Source of the DNA: Mesorhizobium sp. DCY119
Lineage (GTDB): Bacteria; Pseudomonadota; Alphaproteobacteria; Rhizobiales; Rhizobiaceae
Reading direction: 5' to 3'
Assembly: GCF_003590645.1 (NCBI RefSeq)
Contig: NZ_CP031834.1
Coordinates: forward strand, 248,001 to 312,000
Length of the DNA: 64,000 bases
Shown here: piece after piece, positions 29,164 to 37,133 of the stretch
Position numbering within the stretch: position 1 is the first letter of the stretch
Layout of the letters: the number at the start of each line of letters is the position of its first letter
Notes under the pieces: generated by a model
The model's database searches: none
What the model was told of the DNA's origin: nothing
What the model saw: only the letters and a program-made list of their open reading frames with translations
Program-made: the position numbers and the translations under genes

Positions 29164-30242
29164 TCTTCGATACCGCCATCGATGTTCACGCGCTGGCCGT
29201 CCTTGAGCTCATGCACGCCGGCCGTCACCACGCGGTCGCCGACGGCGAGACCGCTGTTGATCTCGATGCCATAGCCTGAGAGCGTCTTGCCTGTTTCGAC
29301 AGGTTTTTCGGACACGGTTTTCGCCGTCTGGTCGACCACCCATACTGAAGATTTGCCGTCCTTTTCGAACACTGCCGAAACCGGCAGAACGATCTGGGTG
29401 AAGGGCGCCTCCTTTGGAAAAGCGGTGACGAGCGAGCCGAGACGGAAGGCTTCCGGCGGATTGTCGAGAAGAATCTTGACGTGCCGCGTGCGGGTGGCGG
29501 CATCGGCCTGCGGCCCGATCTCGCGGACGCGGCCACTGGCGCGGGTGCGCGGATCGACGGCAAGGACGACATCGAACTCGGCGTCCGGGCGCATTCCAGC
29601 CGCGATTTCGTTGGGAATATCCACGACCGCTTCACGCACGTCGGTTCGCGCAACGGTGATGACCGCCGTGCCTGCCGAGACGACCTGCCCGACATCGGAA
29701 TCGACTGCCGTGACAACGCCATCAGTTTCGGCGCGAAGCTCCAGATAGCTCACCCGGTCCTTGGCCTTGTCGAGCTCGGCCTGTGCCTGCCTTACCTGCG
29801 CCTGCGCCGTTGCGGTGGCGAGCGTGGCCGAATCGAAATCGGCCTGCGAAATGCTTTTTTCGGCAAGCAGCGTTCGCAGCCGCCCTTCGCTTGCCTGCGC
29901 GTTGGCAAGCTGCGCGGCGGCCACCGTCGCCTGCGATTCGGCGGAACGCGCGGCAAGCATGATCTGCTCGCCGTCGATGGTGGCCAGAAGTTCGCCCTTG
30001 GTAACGAGGCTGCCAAGCTCGACATCGCGCGAGACGATACGGCCGGTGGTCTGGAAGCCAAGGGCGGCCTCATAGCGCGGTTGCACCAGACCGGTGAAGC
30101 CGGTCGACTTTATATCCGGCACAGCGGCTATCACCGAGCGCACCGTTCTTGGCACCGGCTCGGCGGATTTTTCTTCGCTGGGCTTGCATCCGGCGGACAG
30201 GGCGGCGAGCAGCAGGATCGAAACGACGCCGGCCCGTCTCAT
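29160..30242 (-). CDS. RND pump periplasmic adaptor lipoprotein, second of two
   Basis: A 360-residue HlyD/AcrA-type membrane-fusion protein. Lipobox LSAGC is near residue 17, then barrel-sandwich hybrid halves around [25 protein letters not shown] and an alpha hairpin rich in Ala/Gln (about residues 90-140). The ATG at 30242 overlaps the stop of the preceding adaptor (ATGA). It is clearly divergent from the neighbouring adaptor, so the pump may use a mixed adaptor ring. Confidence 0.9.
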   Translation of the reverse strand: MRRAGVVSILLLAALSAGCKPSEEKSAEPVPRTVRSVIAAVPDIKSTGFTGLVQPRYEAALGFQTTGRIVSRDVELGSLVTKGELLATIDGEQIMLAARSAESQATVAAAQLANAQASEGRLRTLLAEKSISQADFDSATLATATAQAQVRQAQAELDKAKDRVSYLELRAETDGVVTAVDSDVGQVVSAGTAVITVARTDVREAVVDIPNEIAAGMRPDAEFDVVLAVDPRTRASGRVREIGPQADAATRTRHVKILLDNPPEAFRLGSLVTAFPKEAPFTQIVLPVSAVFEKDGKSSVWVVDQTAKTVSEKPVETGKTLSGYGIEINSGLAVGDRVVTAGVHELKDGQRVNIDGGIEE

Positions 30243-31342
30243 TGGGCACCCTCCAGCGACATGTTGACCTTCGCGCCGGCGCGCAGAAGCTGGGCGCCCT
30301 CCGTCACGACGAGATCGCCGTCCTTCAACCCGTCGCGGACGATGATCCGGCCGGTTTCGTAGCGGTCCACCGTGATCGGCGCGAGGCTGGCGGTGTTCGA
30401 CGCAGCATCGACCGTCCACACAGCAGGCTTTCCGTTGTCGATCATCATAGCCGACCAGGGGATGATGAAAGCTTGAATGCCCGGCACCGGGGCGGTTCCC
30501 AGCACCACCTCGCCGAGCGTCACGCGTGCCGGCGTCTGGTCGAGCGCGACCTTGACCTGGACGGTGCCGGTGGTCGGATCGATGGAGGGCGCGACCTCCC
30601 TGACATGCCCTGTCGTCTTGACCTCGGGGTCGGAAAGCAATCCGATCTGGATAAGCGGGTCTTCGGGCATGTGGGCTACGACCTGCTCCTGAACCTGGAA
30701 GACGGCATCGCGCGGACCATCCACCGCGACGATGAACACGGTCTGCGTCGCCTGCACCACCTGCCCGACCTCGATGTTGCGGGTGCTGACGATACCGGCC
30801 TGCTGGGCTTTCAGCTCCGTGTCGGCAACGCTTTTGCGGGCGATCGAGAGCTGCGCCTTGGCGGTTTCCAGCGTGCCCTTCGCGACATCGACGGCTTCGG
30901 CCGCGTTGTCATAGGTGCTCTTGGTCGTGAAGCCGCCGGCAAGCAGCGATTTCTGCCGCTCGAAGGCGGCGGTGGATTGTGCAAGCTGTGCCTGCGCGGA
31001 GTCGACGCTGGCCTCGGCGGAAGCCACGTCGGAATTCTGCTGCTTGGGGTCCAGCCGGGCGAGAAGCGCGCCGGCCTCGACATGGACGCCGACATCGGCA
31101 AGGACTTCCGTGACCTGCCCGCCGACCTCGAAGGAAAGCCTGGCCTCGTTGCGGGCGGTGACCTGGCCGGTCAGCGAGAAGCGAGGCCGGTAGTCGACCG
31201 TCTCGGCCTTGGTCGCCTTCACATTGAGGATGGTTTCAGGCGTGCTCTGCTTCTGTTCGCTGCAGGCTTGCAGCAATATCAGGGCAACGGCCAAGGCGAC
31301 CGTCGGAAAGAGGCGGCTGCTATCGTCCCCTCGAAGCGCCAT
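30239..31342 (-). CDS. RND pump periplasmic adaptor lipoprotein, first of two
   Basis: A 367-residue membrane-fusion protein with lipobox LLQAC near residue 27, a lipoyl-like segment around [29 protein letters not shown] and a coiled-coil hairpin (about 95-150). The ATG at 31342 follows GAGGGACACTTGC and is chosen over a longer frame to 31411. First gene of the pump operon; no regulator is adjacent, and panB starts divergently 280 bases away. Confidence 0.9.
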   Translation of the reverse strand: MALRGDDSSRLFPTVALAVALILLQACSEQKQSTPETILNVKATKAETVDYRPRFSLTGQVTARNEARLSFEVGGQVTEVLADVGVHVEAGALLARLDPKQQNSDVASAEASVDSAQAQLAQSTAAFERQKSLLAGGFTTKSTYDNAAEAVDVAKGTLETAKAQLSIARKSVADTELKAQQAGIVSTRNIEVGQVVQATQTVFIVAVDGPRDAVFQVQEQVVAHMPEDPLIQIGLLSDPEVKTTGHVREVAPSIDPTTGTVQVKVALDQTPARVTLGEVVLGTAPVPGIQAFIIPWSAMMIDNGKPAVWTVDAASNTASLAPITVDRYETGRIIVRDGLKDGDLVVTEGAQLLRAGAKVNMSLEGAQ

Positions 31343-31622
31343 GCAAGTGTCCCTCGCAAATGCTGTCGCCGTGCACGCTCTTCCACCCGAAGATGCAAAG
31401 CGATGGCTCAAGGTGCCATCATTGTCGGATCAGCGCAACGACGAAAACTGTGCCGGATCAAGGCACTACCATCGAAATTCCTAGCCGGCGAAAAGGTCCT
31501 GGCGGGCGGTTTCCTTTCCAGCAGTGTTCCGCCGCAGCGCAACAATTTCCTTCGCATTTGCACAAAACCATGTAAAACCGCGCGCGGGGCGGGAGAGAGT
31601 ACCCCTAGGAAAGGAGACGCCG

Positions 31623-32468
31623 ATGAGTGCAACGGCAGAGACAAAAGCGCTGACACCCCCGGATATCGCGGACAGGAAAGGACGGACACCCATCGTCTGC
31701 CTGACCGCCTATACGACGCCTGTGGCGCGCATCGTCGACCGTCATTGCGACGTGGTTCTCGTCGGCGACAGCGTCGGCATGGTCCTGCACGGCCTGCCTT
31801 CGACGCTGGGCGTGACGTTGGAGATGATGATCATGCACGGACAGGCCGTGCGGCGCGGCGTCGAGCGCGCGCTGCTGGTGGTGGACATGCCCTTCGGTTC
31901 CTACGAGGAAGGCCCGGCGCAGGCATTTCGCAACGCAGCGCGCCTGATGATGGAAACCGGCTGCGCGGCGGTGAAGCTGGAAGGCGGCGAGAGCATGGCC
32001 GAGACGATCCGCTTCCTCACCGGTCGCGGCATTCCGGTCATGGCCCATGTCGGACTGACGCCGCAGGCTGTCAACACATTCGGCGGCTACAAGGTTCAGG
32101 GCCGTGGCGAAGCCGGCGAGCGCATTCTTCGCGATGCGGTCGCCGTTGCCGAGGCGGGGGCGTTTTCGGTGGTGCTGGAAAAGGTCGTCGAACCGCTGGC
32201 CCGCTCGATCACGCAGAAGATCCCCATCCCCACCATCGGCATCGGCGCGTCCGCCGCCTGCGACGGGCAGATCCTCGTCGTCGACGACGTGCTCGGGCAG
32301 TTCGCGGATTTCCGGCCGAAATTCGTCAAGCGCTACGCCGAACTCGGCCGCGATGCCGAGACCGCTATCGCGGCCTATGCCGCCGATGTGCGCGAGCACC
32401 GCTTTCCGGCAGGCGAACATGTTTTCGGCGACAAGCCGACGGCGATCAAGGGCGGGGCCGCCGCATGA
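31623..32468 (+). CDS. panB: 3-methyl-2-oxobutanoate hydroxymethyltransferase
   Basis: A 281-residue enzyme that moves a hydroxymethyl group from methylene-THF to ketoisovalerate, giving ketopantoate. Magnesium and substrate residues are visible: Asp49 in VLVGDSVGM, Asp88 in VVDMPFGSY and Glu120 in VKLEGG. The ATG at 31623 follows AAAGGAGACG; the longer frame from 31524 is rejected. It overlaps panC by four bases. Confidence 0.95.
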   Translation: MSATAETKALTPPDIADRKGRTPIVCLTAYTTPVARIVDRHCDVVLVGDSVGMVLHGLPSTLGVTLEMMIMHGQAVRRGVERALLVVDMPFGSYEEGPAQAFRNAARLMMETGCAAVKLEGGESMAETIRFLTGRGIPVMAHVGLTPQAVNTFGGYKVQGRGEAGERILRDAVAVAEAGAFSVVLEKVVEPLARSITQKIPIPTIGIGASAACDGQILVVDDVLGQFADFRPKFVKRYAELGRDAETAIAAYAADVREHRFPAGEHVFGDKPTAIKGGAAA

Positions 32469-33316
32469 GCGTGCCGATCGTCAGAACGCTTGCCGAACTC
32501 CGCTCCACCGTCGCCGAATGGCGGCGCGAGGGTTTGAAAGTCGGCGTCGTGCCAACCATGGGAGCGCTGCATGAAGGGCATCTGAGCCTGGTGCGCACTG
32601 CCCTGGAGCAGGCAGACCGCGTTATCGTCACGCTGTTCGTCAATCCCAAGCAGTTCAACAATCCCGCCGACCTCGCCGCCTATCCGCGCACCGAGAAGGA
32701 AGACGCAGCCAAGCTTTCGCCGGTCGGCGCGCATATGCTCTATGTGCCGGATGCCTCAGAAATCTACCCGCAGGGCTTCTCGACGACCGTCTCGGTAAGC
32801 GGCGTCAGCGAGGGGCTGTGCGGGGCGCATCGGCCCGGACATTTCGATGGTGTCGCCACCGTCGTCGCCAAGCTCTTCCTCCAGACCGGGGCCGACATGG
32901 CTTTCTTCGGCGAAAAGGATTTCCAGCAATTGCATGTCGTTAAGCGCATGGCGCGCGATCTCGACATCGCGATCACGATCGTGCCTTGCCCGACCGTGCG
33001 CGAGGCCGATGGGCTGGCGCTCTCCTCGCGCAATGTGCGGCTATCGCCGCAAGATCGCGCAATCGCGCCGAAACTGGCCCAGGCATTGTTCGCAGCGGCG
33101 GAAAAGCTGCGTGACGGCAGGCTTGCGAAGCCAGTGCTGGATCACGCGATTACGTCCATTCAGGCGGCCGGTTTCAGCGAGGTCGAGTATCTCGAGCTTC
33201 GAGCCGAGGACGATCTGCAGCCGATGGACACGCTCGACCGTCCGGCGCGGCTGCTTGTCGCCGCTTTCCTCGGTGGCGTACGTCTGATCGACAATATCCC
33301 TGCTCAACCGAGCTAG
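32465..33316 (+). CDS. panC: Pantothenate synthetase (pantoate-beta-alanine ligase)
   Basis: A 283-residue enzyme that joins pantoate and beta-alanine with ATP. HIGH-type motif HEGH is at about residues 36-39 in [12 protein letters not shown], and the KMSKS-like region is [11 protein letters not shown]. The start ATGA overlaps the panB stop. No panD is nearby. Confidence 0.95.
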   Translation: MSVPIVRTLAELRSTVAEWRREGLKVGVVPTMGALHEGHLSLVRTALEQADRVIVTLFVNPKQFNNPADLAAYPRTEKEDAAKLSPVGAHMLYVPDASEIYPQGFSTTVSVSGVSEGLCGAHRPGHFDGVATVVAKLFLQTGADMAFFGEKDFQQLHVVKRMARDLDIAITIVPCPTVREADGLALSSRNVRLSPQDRAIAPKLAQALFAAAEKLRDGRLAKPVLDHAITSIQAAGFSEVEYLELRAEDDLQPMDTLDRPARLLVAAFLGGVRLIDNIPAQPS

Positions 33317-33357
33317 ACAAAGCAGAGGATCGCCCGGCGAACTCCCTACACCAAAGA

Positions 33358-33393
33358 GATGCGTCACCTAACCGCAGGCAAAGGAATATTCTT
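33358..33393 (+). promoter_or_regulatory. Shared upstream element of small exosortase substrate 1
   Basis: This 36-base stretch, 33 bases before the start codon of the 89-aa gene, matches 33739-33774 at 30 of 36 positions without gaps. Its right end holds TATTCT, which may act as a -10 box; no ordinary -35 box is present at the expected distance. It may be an alternative-sigma promoter or an operator for a common regulator. Confidence 0.55.
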
Positions 33394-33425
33394 CCCGTGT
33401 GGCTTGAACATCATGGGGGTTTATC

Positions 33426-33695
33426 ATGCATGGCATTCGATCAACCGTCTGCGCGGCAGCACTCTGTCTTATGGCAATATCTCCAGCATCTGCTCTGACG
33501 ATCGACCTCGGCATCATTAAGATCGATCTCGGCGGTGGCGGCTATGGCGGCGGTGGCGGTGGCGGTGGCGGAACGAGCTACGGCGTACCTGGTCCGCTTG
33601 CCGGCGTCGGTCTGCCGGTTCTGGCCGTATTCGGCGGCTATGTCTGGCTGAAGAAGCGCAACCGTCGCGGCAAAGACGGCAAGAGCCAGGAGTAA
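33426..33695 (+). CDS. Small secreted glycine-rich protein with VPGPLAG-type C-terminal sorting signal (89 aa)
   Basis: An 89-residue protein, not recognised as a named family. It has a signal peptide ending near residue 23 (ISPASA), a short LTIDLGIIKIDL segment, a poly-glycine linker (37-49), then a three-part C-terminal signal: VPGPLAGVGLP at 54-64, a hydrophobic stretch to about 75 and a basic tail KKRNRR. This is the architecture of exosortase or sortase substrates. The next gene encodes a second protein with the same signal, and the exosortase follows. The ribosome site is GGGGG at good spacing. Confidence 0.8.
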   Translation: MHGIRSTVCAAALCLMAISPASALTIDLGIIKIDLGGGGYGGGGGGGGGTSYGVPGPLAGVGLPVLAVFGGYVWLKKRNRRGKDGKSQE

Positions 33696-33738
33696 TCCGG
33701 CTCTCAAGCGCCCTGGTGAGGCCGAATTACATCGAACG

Positions 33739-33774
33739 GATGCCTCACCTACCCGCCGTCAAAGGCATAATCTT
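33739..33774 (+). promoter_or_regulatory. Shared upstream element of small exosortase substrate 2
   Basis: Second copy of the 36-base element found at 33358-33393 (30 of 36 identical). TAATCT takes the place of the TATTCT in the first copy. It ends 30 bases before the 77-aa gene, nearly the same distance as in copy 1, which supports a regulatory rather than accidental match. Confidence 0.55.
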
Positions 33775-33804
33775 CTGTTCAAACCAATTTGACAGGAGGT
33801 AGCC

Positions 33805-34038
33805 ATGTCTGGCTTCCGATCATTCCTTTTCGTGGCCATCCTCGGGCTGATGACAGCAGCGCCGGCACTTGCCGAGCAGCCGCCTGATCGCGGCCCCACA
33901 CCCGGCCTGGGTTGGGGACCGGGAGGCTCGAAAGGCTATGCCGTGCCGGGGCCGTTGGCGGGCGTAGGATTGCCGATCGTCGTGGCTGTCGGCGGCCTTG
34001 TCTGGCTGAGAAAGCGTAATCGCAAGAACAAAGAATAG
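33805..34038 (+). CDS. Small secreted protein with VPGPLAG-type C-terminal sorting signal (77 aa)
   Basis: A 77-residue paralogue in layout of the previous gene: signal peptide ending near residue 23 (APALA), a short Pro/Gly-rich mature part, then VPGPLAGVGLP at 47-57, a hydrophobic stretch and a basic tail LRKRNRKNK. The C-terminal signal is nearly identical in protein to the other, while the codons differ at many third positions, so selection is on the amino acids. Ribosome site AGGAGGT is ideal. The exosortase gene begins 17 bases after its stop. Confidence 0.82.
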   Translation: MSGFRSFLFVAILGLMTAAPALAEQPPDRGPTPGLGWGPGGSKGYAVPGPLAGVGLPIVVAVGGLVWLRKRNRKNKE

Positions 34039-34055
34039 CTTGATCCGAGCCGAAG

Positions 34056-34967
34056 ATGCGAGGTGGTGGGCAGGTGGCAAGATCCGGTTCCGGCGTGGCA
34101 GGGGGCGAAGACCATCACGCGCCATTGCTTCGGCCGGCCGCTCTTCCGTGGCTCGGAACCATTGCCCTGACACGGCAGTCTTTCTTTGCCGGCTTGGTGG
34201 CTGTCGGCTTCGCAAACGGCATCAGTGAAAAAGTCTACAGGTCCGTGACCGACAGTGGGTTTGCCGCCGCCCTATTCAACACCTTCGAGATCAGCATCAT
34301 TCTCTGGGGCGCCTGTTTCGCCGCCATGGCGATGCTTCTGCGGCCATCCGCCGAGCAGGTTTTCCGGCGCGGCGATGTGCTGGTGAGTTTCCTCGCCGGT
34401 CTCGCGTTTCTTGCACCAGTGCCTGCCCTGAGCTGGCTCGGCATCGGCCTGATCGCCATCCATCTTCGGCGCACGGCCAGCGACGAGACAACCAGGCGCG
34501 CGGCGGCAATCGTCTTTGCGCTGACCATTCCCCTGTTCTGGACGCGCCTTGCCTTTGCGGCATTCAGCGGCACGATCCTGCATATCGACGCCAGGCTTGT
34601 CGGCTGGATGATCGGAACGGTGCCGGTCGCCAATGTCGTGCCGCTTGCCGACGGTTCCGGGTCGCTGTTCATCGCACCGGCCTGCTCTTCGCTGGCGAAC
34701 CTTTCGCTCGTCTTCGTCAGTGCGGCGGTCTTCGTCAACCTGCGCAGCGGGCGCTGGACCTTGCCCGCGATCGGCTGGACCGCTGCGAGTGCTGCCGCCG
34801 TCGTCGCGATCAACATCACGCGCATCAGCCTGATCGGGCTTTACCCCTGGGAGTACGAGCTTCTGCACGGGCCGATCGGCGCAAGCGTAGCCGGCTGGCT
34901 CACCTTCGGTGTGATTGCCTTCATCGGCTACAACAGGATCGGTTTCGATGCGCCCGTCACTCGCTAG
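34056..34967 (+). CDS. Exosortase/archaeosortase family transmembrane transpeptidase
   Basis: A 303-residue polytopic membrane protein with about eight helices, recognised as an exosortase (EpsH-like) by its triad in the family order: Cys210 in IAPACSSLANLSL, Arg256 in NITRISLIGLY and His271 in YELLHGPIG. Exosortases cut C-terminal signals of secreted proteins at the membrane and pass them on; the two small proteins just upstream are the natural substrates. The N-terminal 35 residues have no strong ribosome site before ATG 34056, and GTG codons at residues 7 and 14 are possible starts. The last 20 bases overlap the companion gene. No EPS biosynthesis genes are near, unlike PEP-CTERM loci. Confidence 0.82.
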   Translation: MRGGGQVARSGSGVAGGEDHHAPLLRPAALPWLGTIALTRQSFFAGLVAVGFANGISEKVYRSVTDSGFAAALFNTFEISIILWGACFAAMAMLLRPSAEQVFRRGDVLVSFLAGLAFLAPVPALSWLGIGLIAIHLRRTASDETTRRAAAIVFALTIPLFWTRLAFAAFSGTILHIDARLVGWMIGTVPVANVVPLADGSGSLFIAPACSSLANLSLVFVSAAVFVNLRSGRWTLPAIGWTAASAAAVVAINITRISLIGLYPWEYELLHGPIGASVAGWLTFGVIAFIGYNRIGFDAPVTR

Positions 34968-35424
34968 CCTCGCCCTGGGATTGCTGCTCTGCGCCACCCT
35001 TGCGGGCAAGGTCGCCAGCCTCGCCCGGACGCCGGATATCGCTTCTGATGAAGGTGCCGCCGCCGTTGCTCTGATGAACCAGCGCGGCCTTGCCGTTCAA
35101 CCCTTCAATCCTGTCGGCGCCCCTGCCTGGATCGTGGGGACCCTCGACGATTGCCGCGTGCGCATCGCCGAGGTCGCGCCGGAGGGCTGGTCGCGCGCCA
35201 TCGTCGCCCAGCAGGCAACCAACGAGCGGCTGCTTTATGCCTTCGACGGCCGCTTCTACGACCAGCAGCCGGTGACGAGCACGTGGATCGAAAACTATCG
35301 CCGCCGGCTCGCCCGCTATATAGGCTTTGACGAGCCAGCCCTGCGCTTGTTCGCCGTGACCGTCGCGCCGGCCTGCCCCGCGGACATCGTGCGCCCGGAA
35401 GATGCCATAGCGCTGACGCAGTGA
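34948..35424 (+). CDS. Membrane-anchored exosortase companion protein (158 aa)
   Basis: A 158-residue protein that starts inside the exosortase gene. It has one N-terminal helix (LASLALGLLLCATLAG) and a small extracytoplasmic domain with two cysteines, one in DDCRVRIAEVAPEGW and one in APACPADIV, which could pair. It occupies the place of EpsI-like proteins in exosortase systems but I cannot confirm sequence homology. Translation is coupled to the exosortase by the 20-base overlap. Confidence 0.65.
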   Translation: MRPSLASLALGLLLCATLAGKVASLARTPDIASDEGAAAVALMNQRGLAVQPFNPVGAPAWIVGTLDDCRVRIAEVAPEGWSRAIVAQQATNERLLYAFDGRFYDQQPVTSTWIENYRRRLARYIGFDEPALRLFAVTVAPACPADIVRPEDAIALTQ

Positions 35425-35435
35425 GCGCCAGCGCT
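35409..35435. terminator. Hairpin between exosortase companion and convergent SDR gene
   Basis: AGCGCTG (35409-35415) pairs with CAGCGCT (35429-35435) across the stop codon of the companion gene. Placed between converging genes, so a two-way terminator is plausible; no T run. Confidence 0.35.
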
Positions 35436-35443
35436 GCTTGGGC

Positions 35444-36229
35444 TCACGACATAATGAGGCCGCCATCCACATTGATGGTCTGGCCGGTGATGTAGGCAGC
35501 GTCGTTGCTAGCGAGAAACGCAACCAGCCCGGAAACGTCAGCGCCGCTGCCGGCGCGGCCCATGGGAATGCCTTTCACCCACTCGGCCATCAGTTCGCCC
35601 GGCTTGTAATCTCCAAGCAGCTTGCCCCAGGCGTTGTCGTTGTAGGCCCACATGTCCGTGTCGATGATGCCGGGGCAGATCGCGTTGACGGTGATGTTTT
35701 CCTTGGCGACTTCCTTGGCAAGGCTCTGGGTGATGCCGACGACGCCAAACTTCGACGCGGCGTAATGCGGCGTATAGATGAAACCCTGGCGCGCCTGACC
35801 GGAGGCCGTGTTGATCAGCCGCCCGCCTTCGCCATGCTTGCGAAAGCGGGCGATGGCCTCCTGGCAGCACAGGAACACGCCCTTCGTGTTGACCGCCAGA
35901 ACCTTGTCCCACTCGGCCTCAGTCATGTCCTCGATTTTCGCAATGGTGATGACACCGGCATTCTGGATCGAGATATCGACGCGGCCGAATTCGCGCTCGG
36001 CAAGATCGTAGAGCGCTGCAACGGCCTTGCTGTCGGTCACGTCCATGATTTGGGAGACCACCTTGGCGCCGTCCTTGCGCAATGCGTCGGCGACCTGCTC
36101 GACACGTGCGTCGATGGCACTGACGACGATGGCCGCACCTTCATCGGCGAAACGCTTCGCCATGGCAGCACCAATGCCGCCGCTCGCGCCTGTTACGACG
36201 ACGGTCTTTCCTTCAAAGCGCTTCTGCAC
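35444..36229 (-). CDS. Short-chain dehydrogenase/reductase (sugar or polyol dehydrogenase type)
   Basis: A 261-residue classical SDR: NAD motif TGASGGIG near residues 13-20, IQNAGV, catalytic Tyr-Lys in YAASKFG, and the closing GQTINVDGG. I choose the GTG at 36229, which follows AGGGAGAAGCA closely and gives the start QKRFEGKTVVVTG; an ATG at 36250 would overlap the preceding SDR gene. Relatives include sorbitol and galactitol dehydrogenases. Last gene of the minus-strand sugar transport operon; likely substrate is a polyol or sugar imported by the ABC system upstream. Confidence 0.83.
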   Translation of the reverse strand: MQKRFEGKTVVVTGASGGIGAAMAKRFADEGAAIVVSAIDARVEQVADALRKDGAKVVSQIMDVTDSKAVAALYDLAEREFGRVDISIQNAGVITIAKIEDMTEAEWDKVLAVNTKGVFLCCQEAIARFRKHGEGGRLINTASGQARQGFIYTPHYAASKFGVVGITQSLAKEVAKENITVNAICPGIIDTDMWAYNDNAWGKLLGDYKPGELMAEWVKGIPMGRAGSGADVSGLVAFLASNDAAYITGQTINVDGGLIMS

Positions 36230-36240
36230 TTGCTTCTCCC

Positions 36241-37005
36241 TTACCAGCATACGAAGCCGCCATCGACGATGAGGTCGATGCCGGTGACAAACGAGGACGC
36301 GCGGCTCGCCAGGAACACCGCCGGGCCGACCATTTCGTCGACGCTGGCCATGCGCCCCATCGGCGTATCGCGCTCGAAAATCTTGACCTGATCGGCCACT
36401 TCCGGCCGGCGGTTCATCGGCGTCAGCGTGTAGCCGGGGCTGATGACATTGACCCGGAGGCCGCGATCGGCCCACTCCATCGCCAGGCTCTTCGACATGT
36501 GGATGACGGCTGCCTTGGACGAATTGTAATGCGCCTGGGTGAGGCCGCGATTGACGATGGAGCCGGACATCGAGGCGATGTTGATGATCGATCCCTTGCG
36601 GCGCGGCAGCATCACGCGAGCCTGCGCCTGGCAGGACAGGAACACGCCGTTGACATTGACCTCATAGAGCTTCTGCCACTGCTCCAGCGGCAGCGTCTCG
36701 GCAGGCGCGGCATTGGCGATGCCGGCATTGTTGACGGCGATCGTCAGGGCACCGAGTTCCTTTTCGACGCGTTCGACCGCCGAAACCAGATCGGCTTCCG
36801 AGGTCACCGTCCCGTTGAGCACCAGCGCCTTGCGGCCGAGTGCTGCGATGCTGTTCGCCGTCTCGTCGAGACCGCCTTTGGAAGCATGGCCGAAACAGGC
36901 GACATCCGCGCCCGCCTCGGCAAGGCCGATGGCGATGCGCTGGCCGATGCCGCTGCCGGCACCGGTGACGAACGCGATTTCGCCGCTGAGATCGAAGAGT
37001 TCCAC
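36241..37005 (-). CDS. Short-chain dehydrogenase/reductase
   Basis: A 254-residue classical SDR with TGAGSGIGQRIA near residues 14-25, VNNAGIANA, catalytic YNSSKAA and the ending GIDLIVDGGF. It is in the same operon as the other SDR and the importer. The pair suggests successive oxidation and reduction of a sugar alcohol, or dehydrogenases for two stereoisomers. Substrate not determined. Confidence 0.85.
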   Translation of the reverse strand: MELFDLSGEIAFVTGAGSGIGQRIAIGLAEAGADVACFGHASKGGLDETANSIAALGRKALVLNGTVTSEADLVSAVERVEKELGALTIAVNNAGIANAAPAETLPLEQWQKLYEVNVNGVFLSCQAQARVMLPRRKGSIINIASMSGSIVNRGLTQAHYNSSKAAVIHMSKSLAMEWADRGLRVNVISPGYTLTPMNRRPEVADQVKIFERDTPMGRMASVDEMVGPAVFLASRASSFVTGIDLIVDGGFVCW

Positions 37006-37133
37006 GGTTGTGTCTCCATCCCTCGAAAGACTGCCTGCCCGAATGAGCGGACGCCAGCACTTGGCGCTGGCGCCCGGCGCGGCCGGGTGCTTGGGAGGCT
37101 TACCCTGTTGCGCTATGTCCGCACCGCGCTGGT

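Noticed and set aside
30149-32464. Upstream in-frame extension of panC across the adaptor genes
   Set aside because: The panC protein begins at the ATG at 32465 that overlaps the panB stop; the rest is antisense to the adaptor and out of frame with panB.
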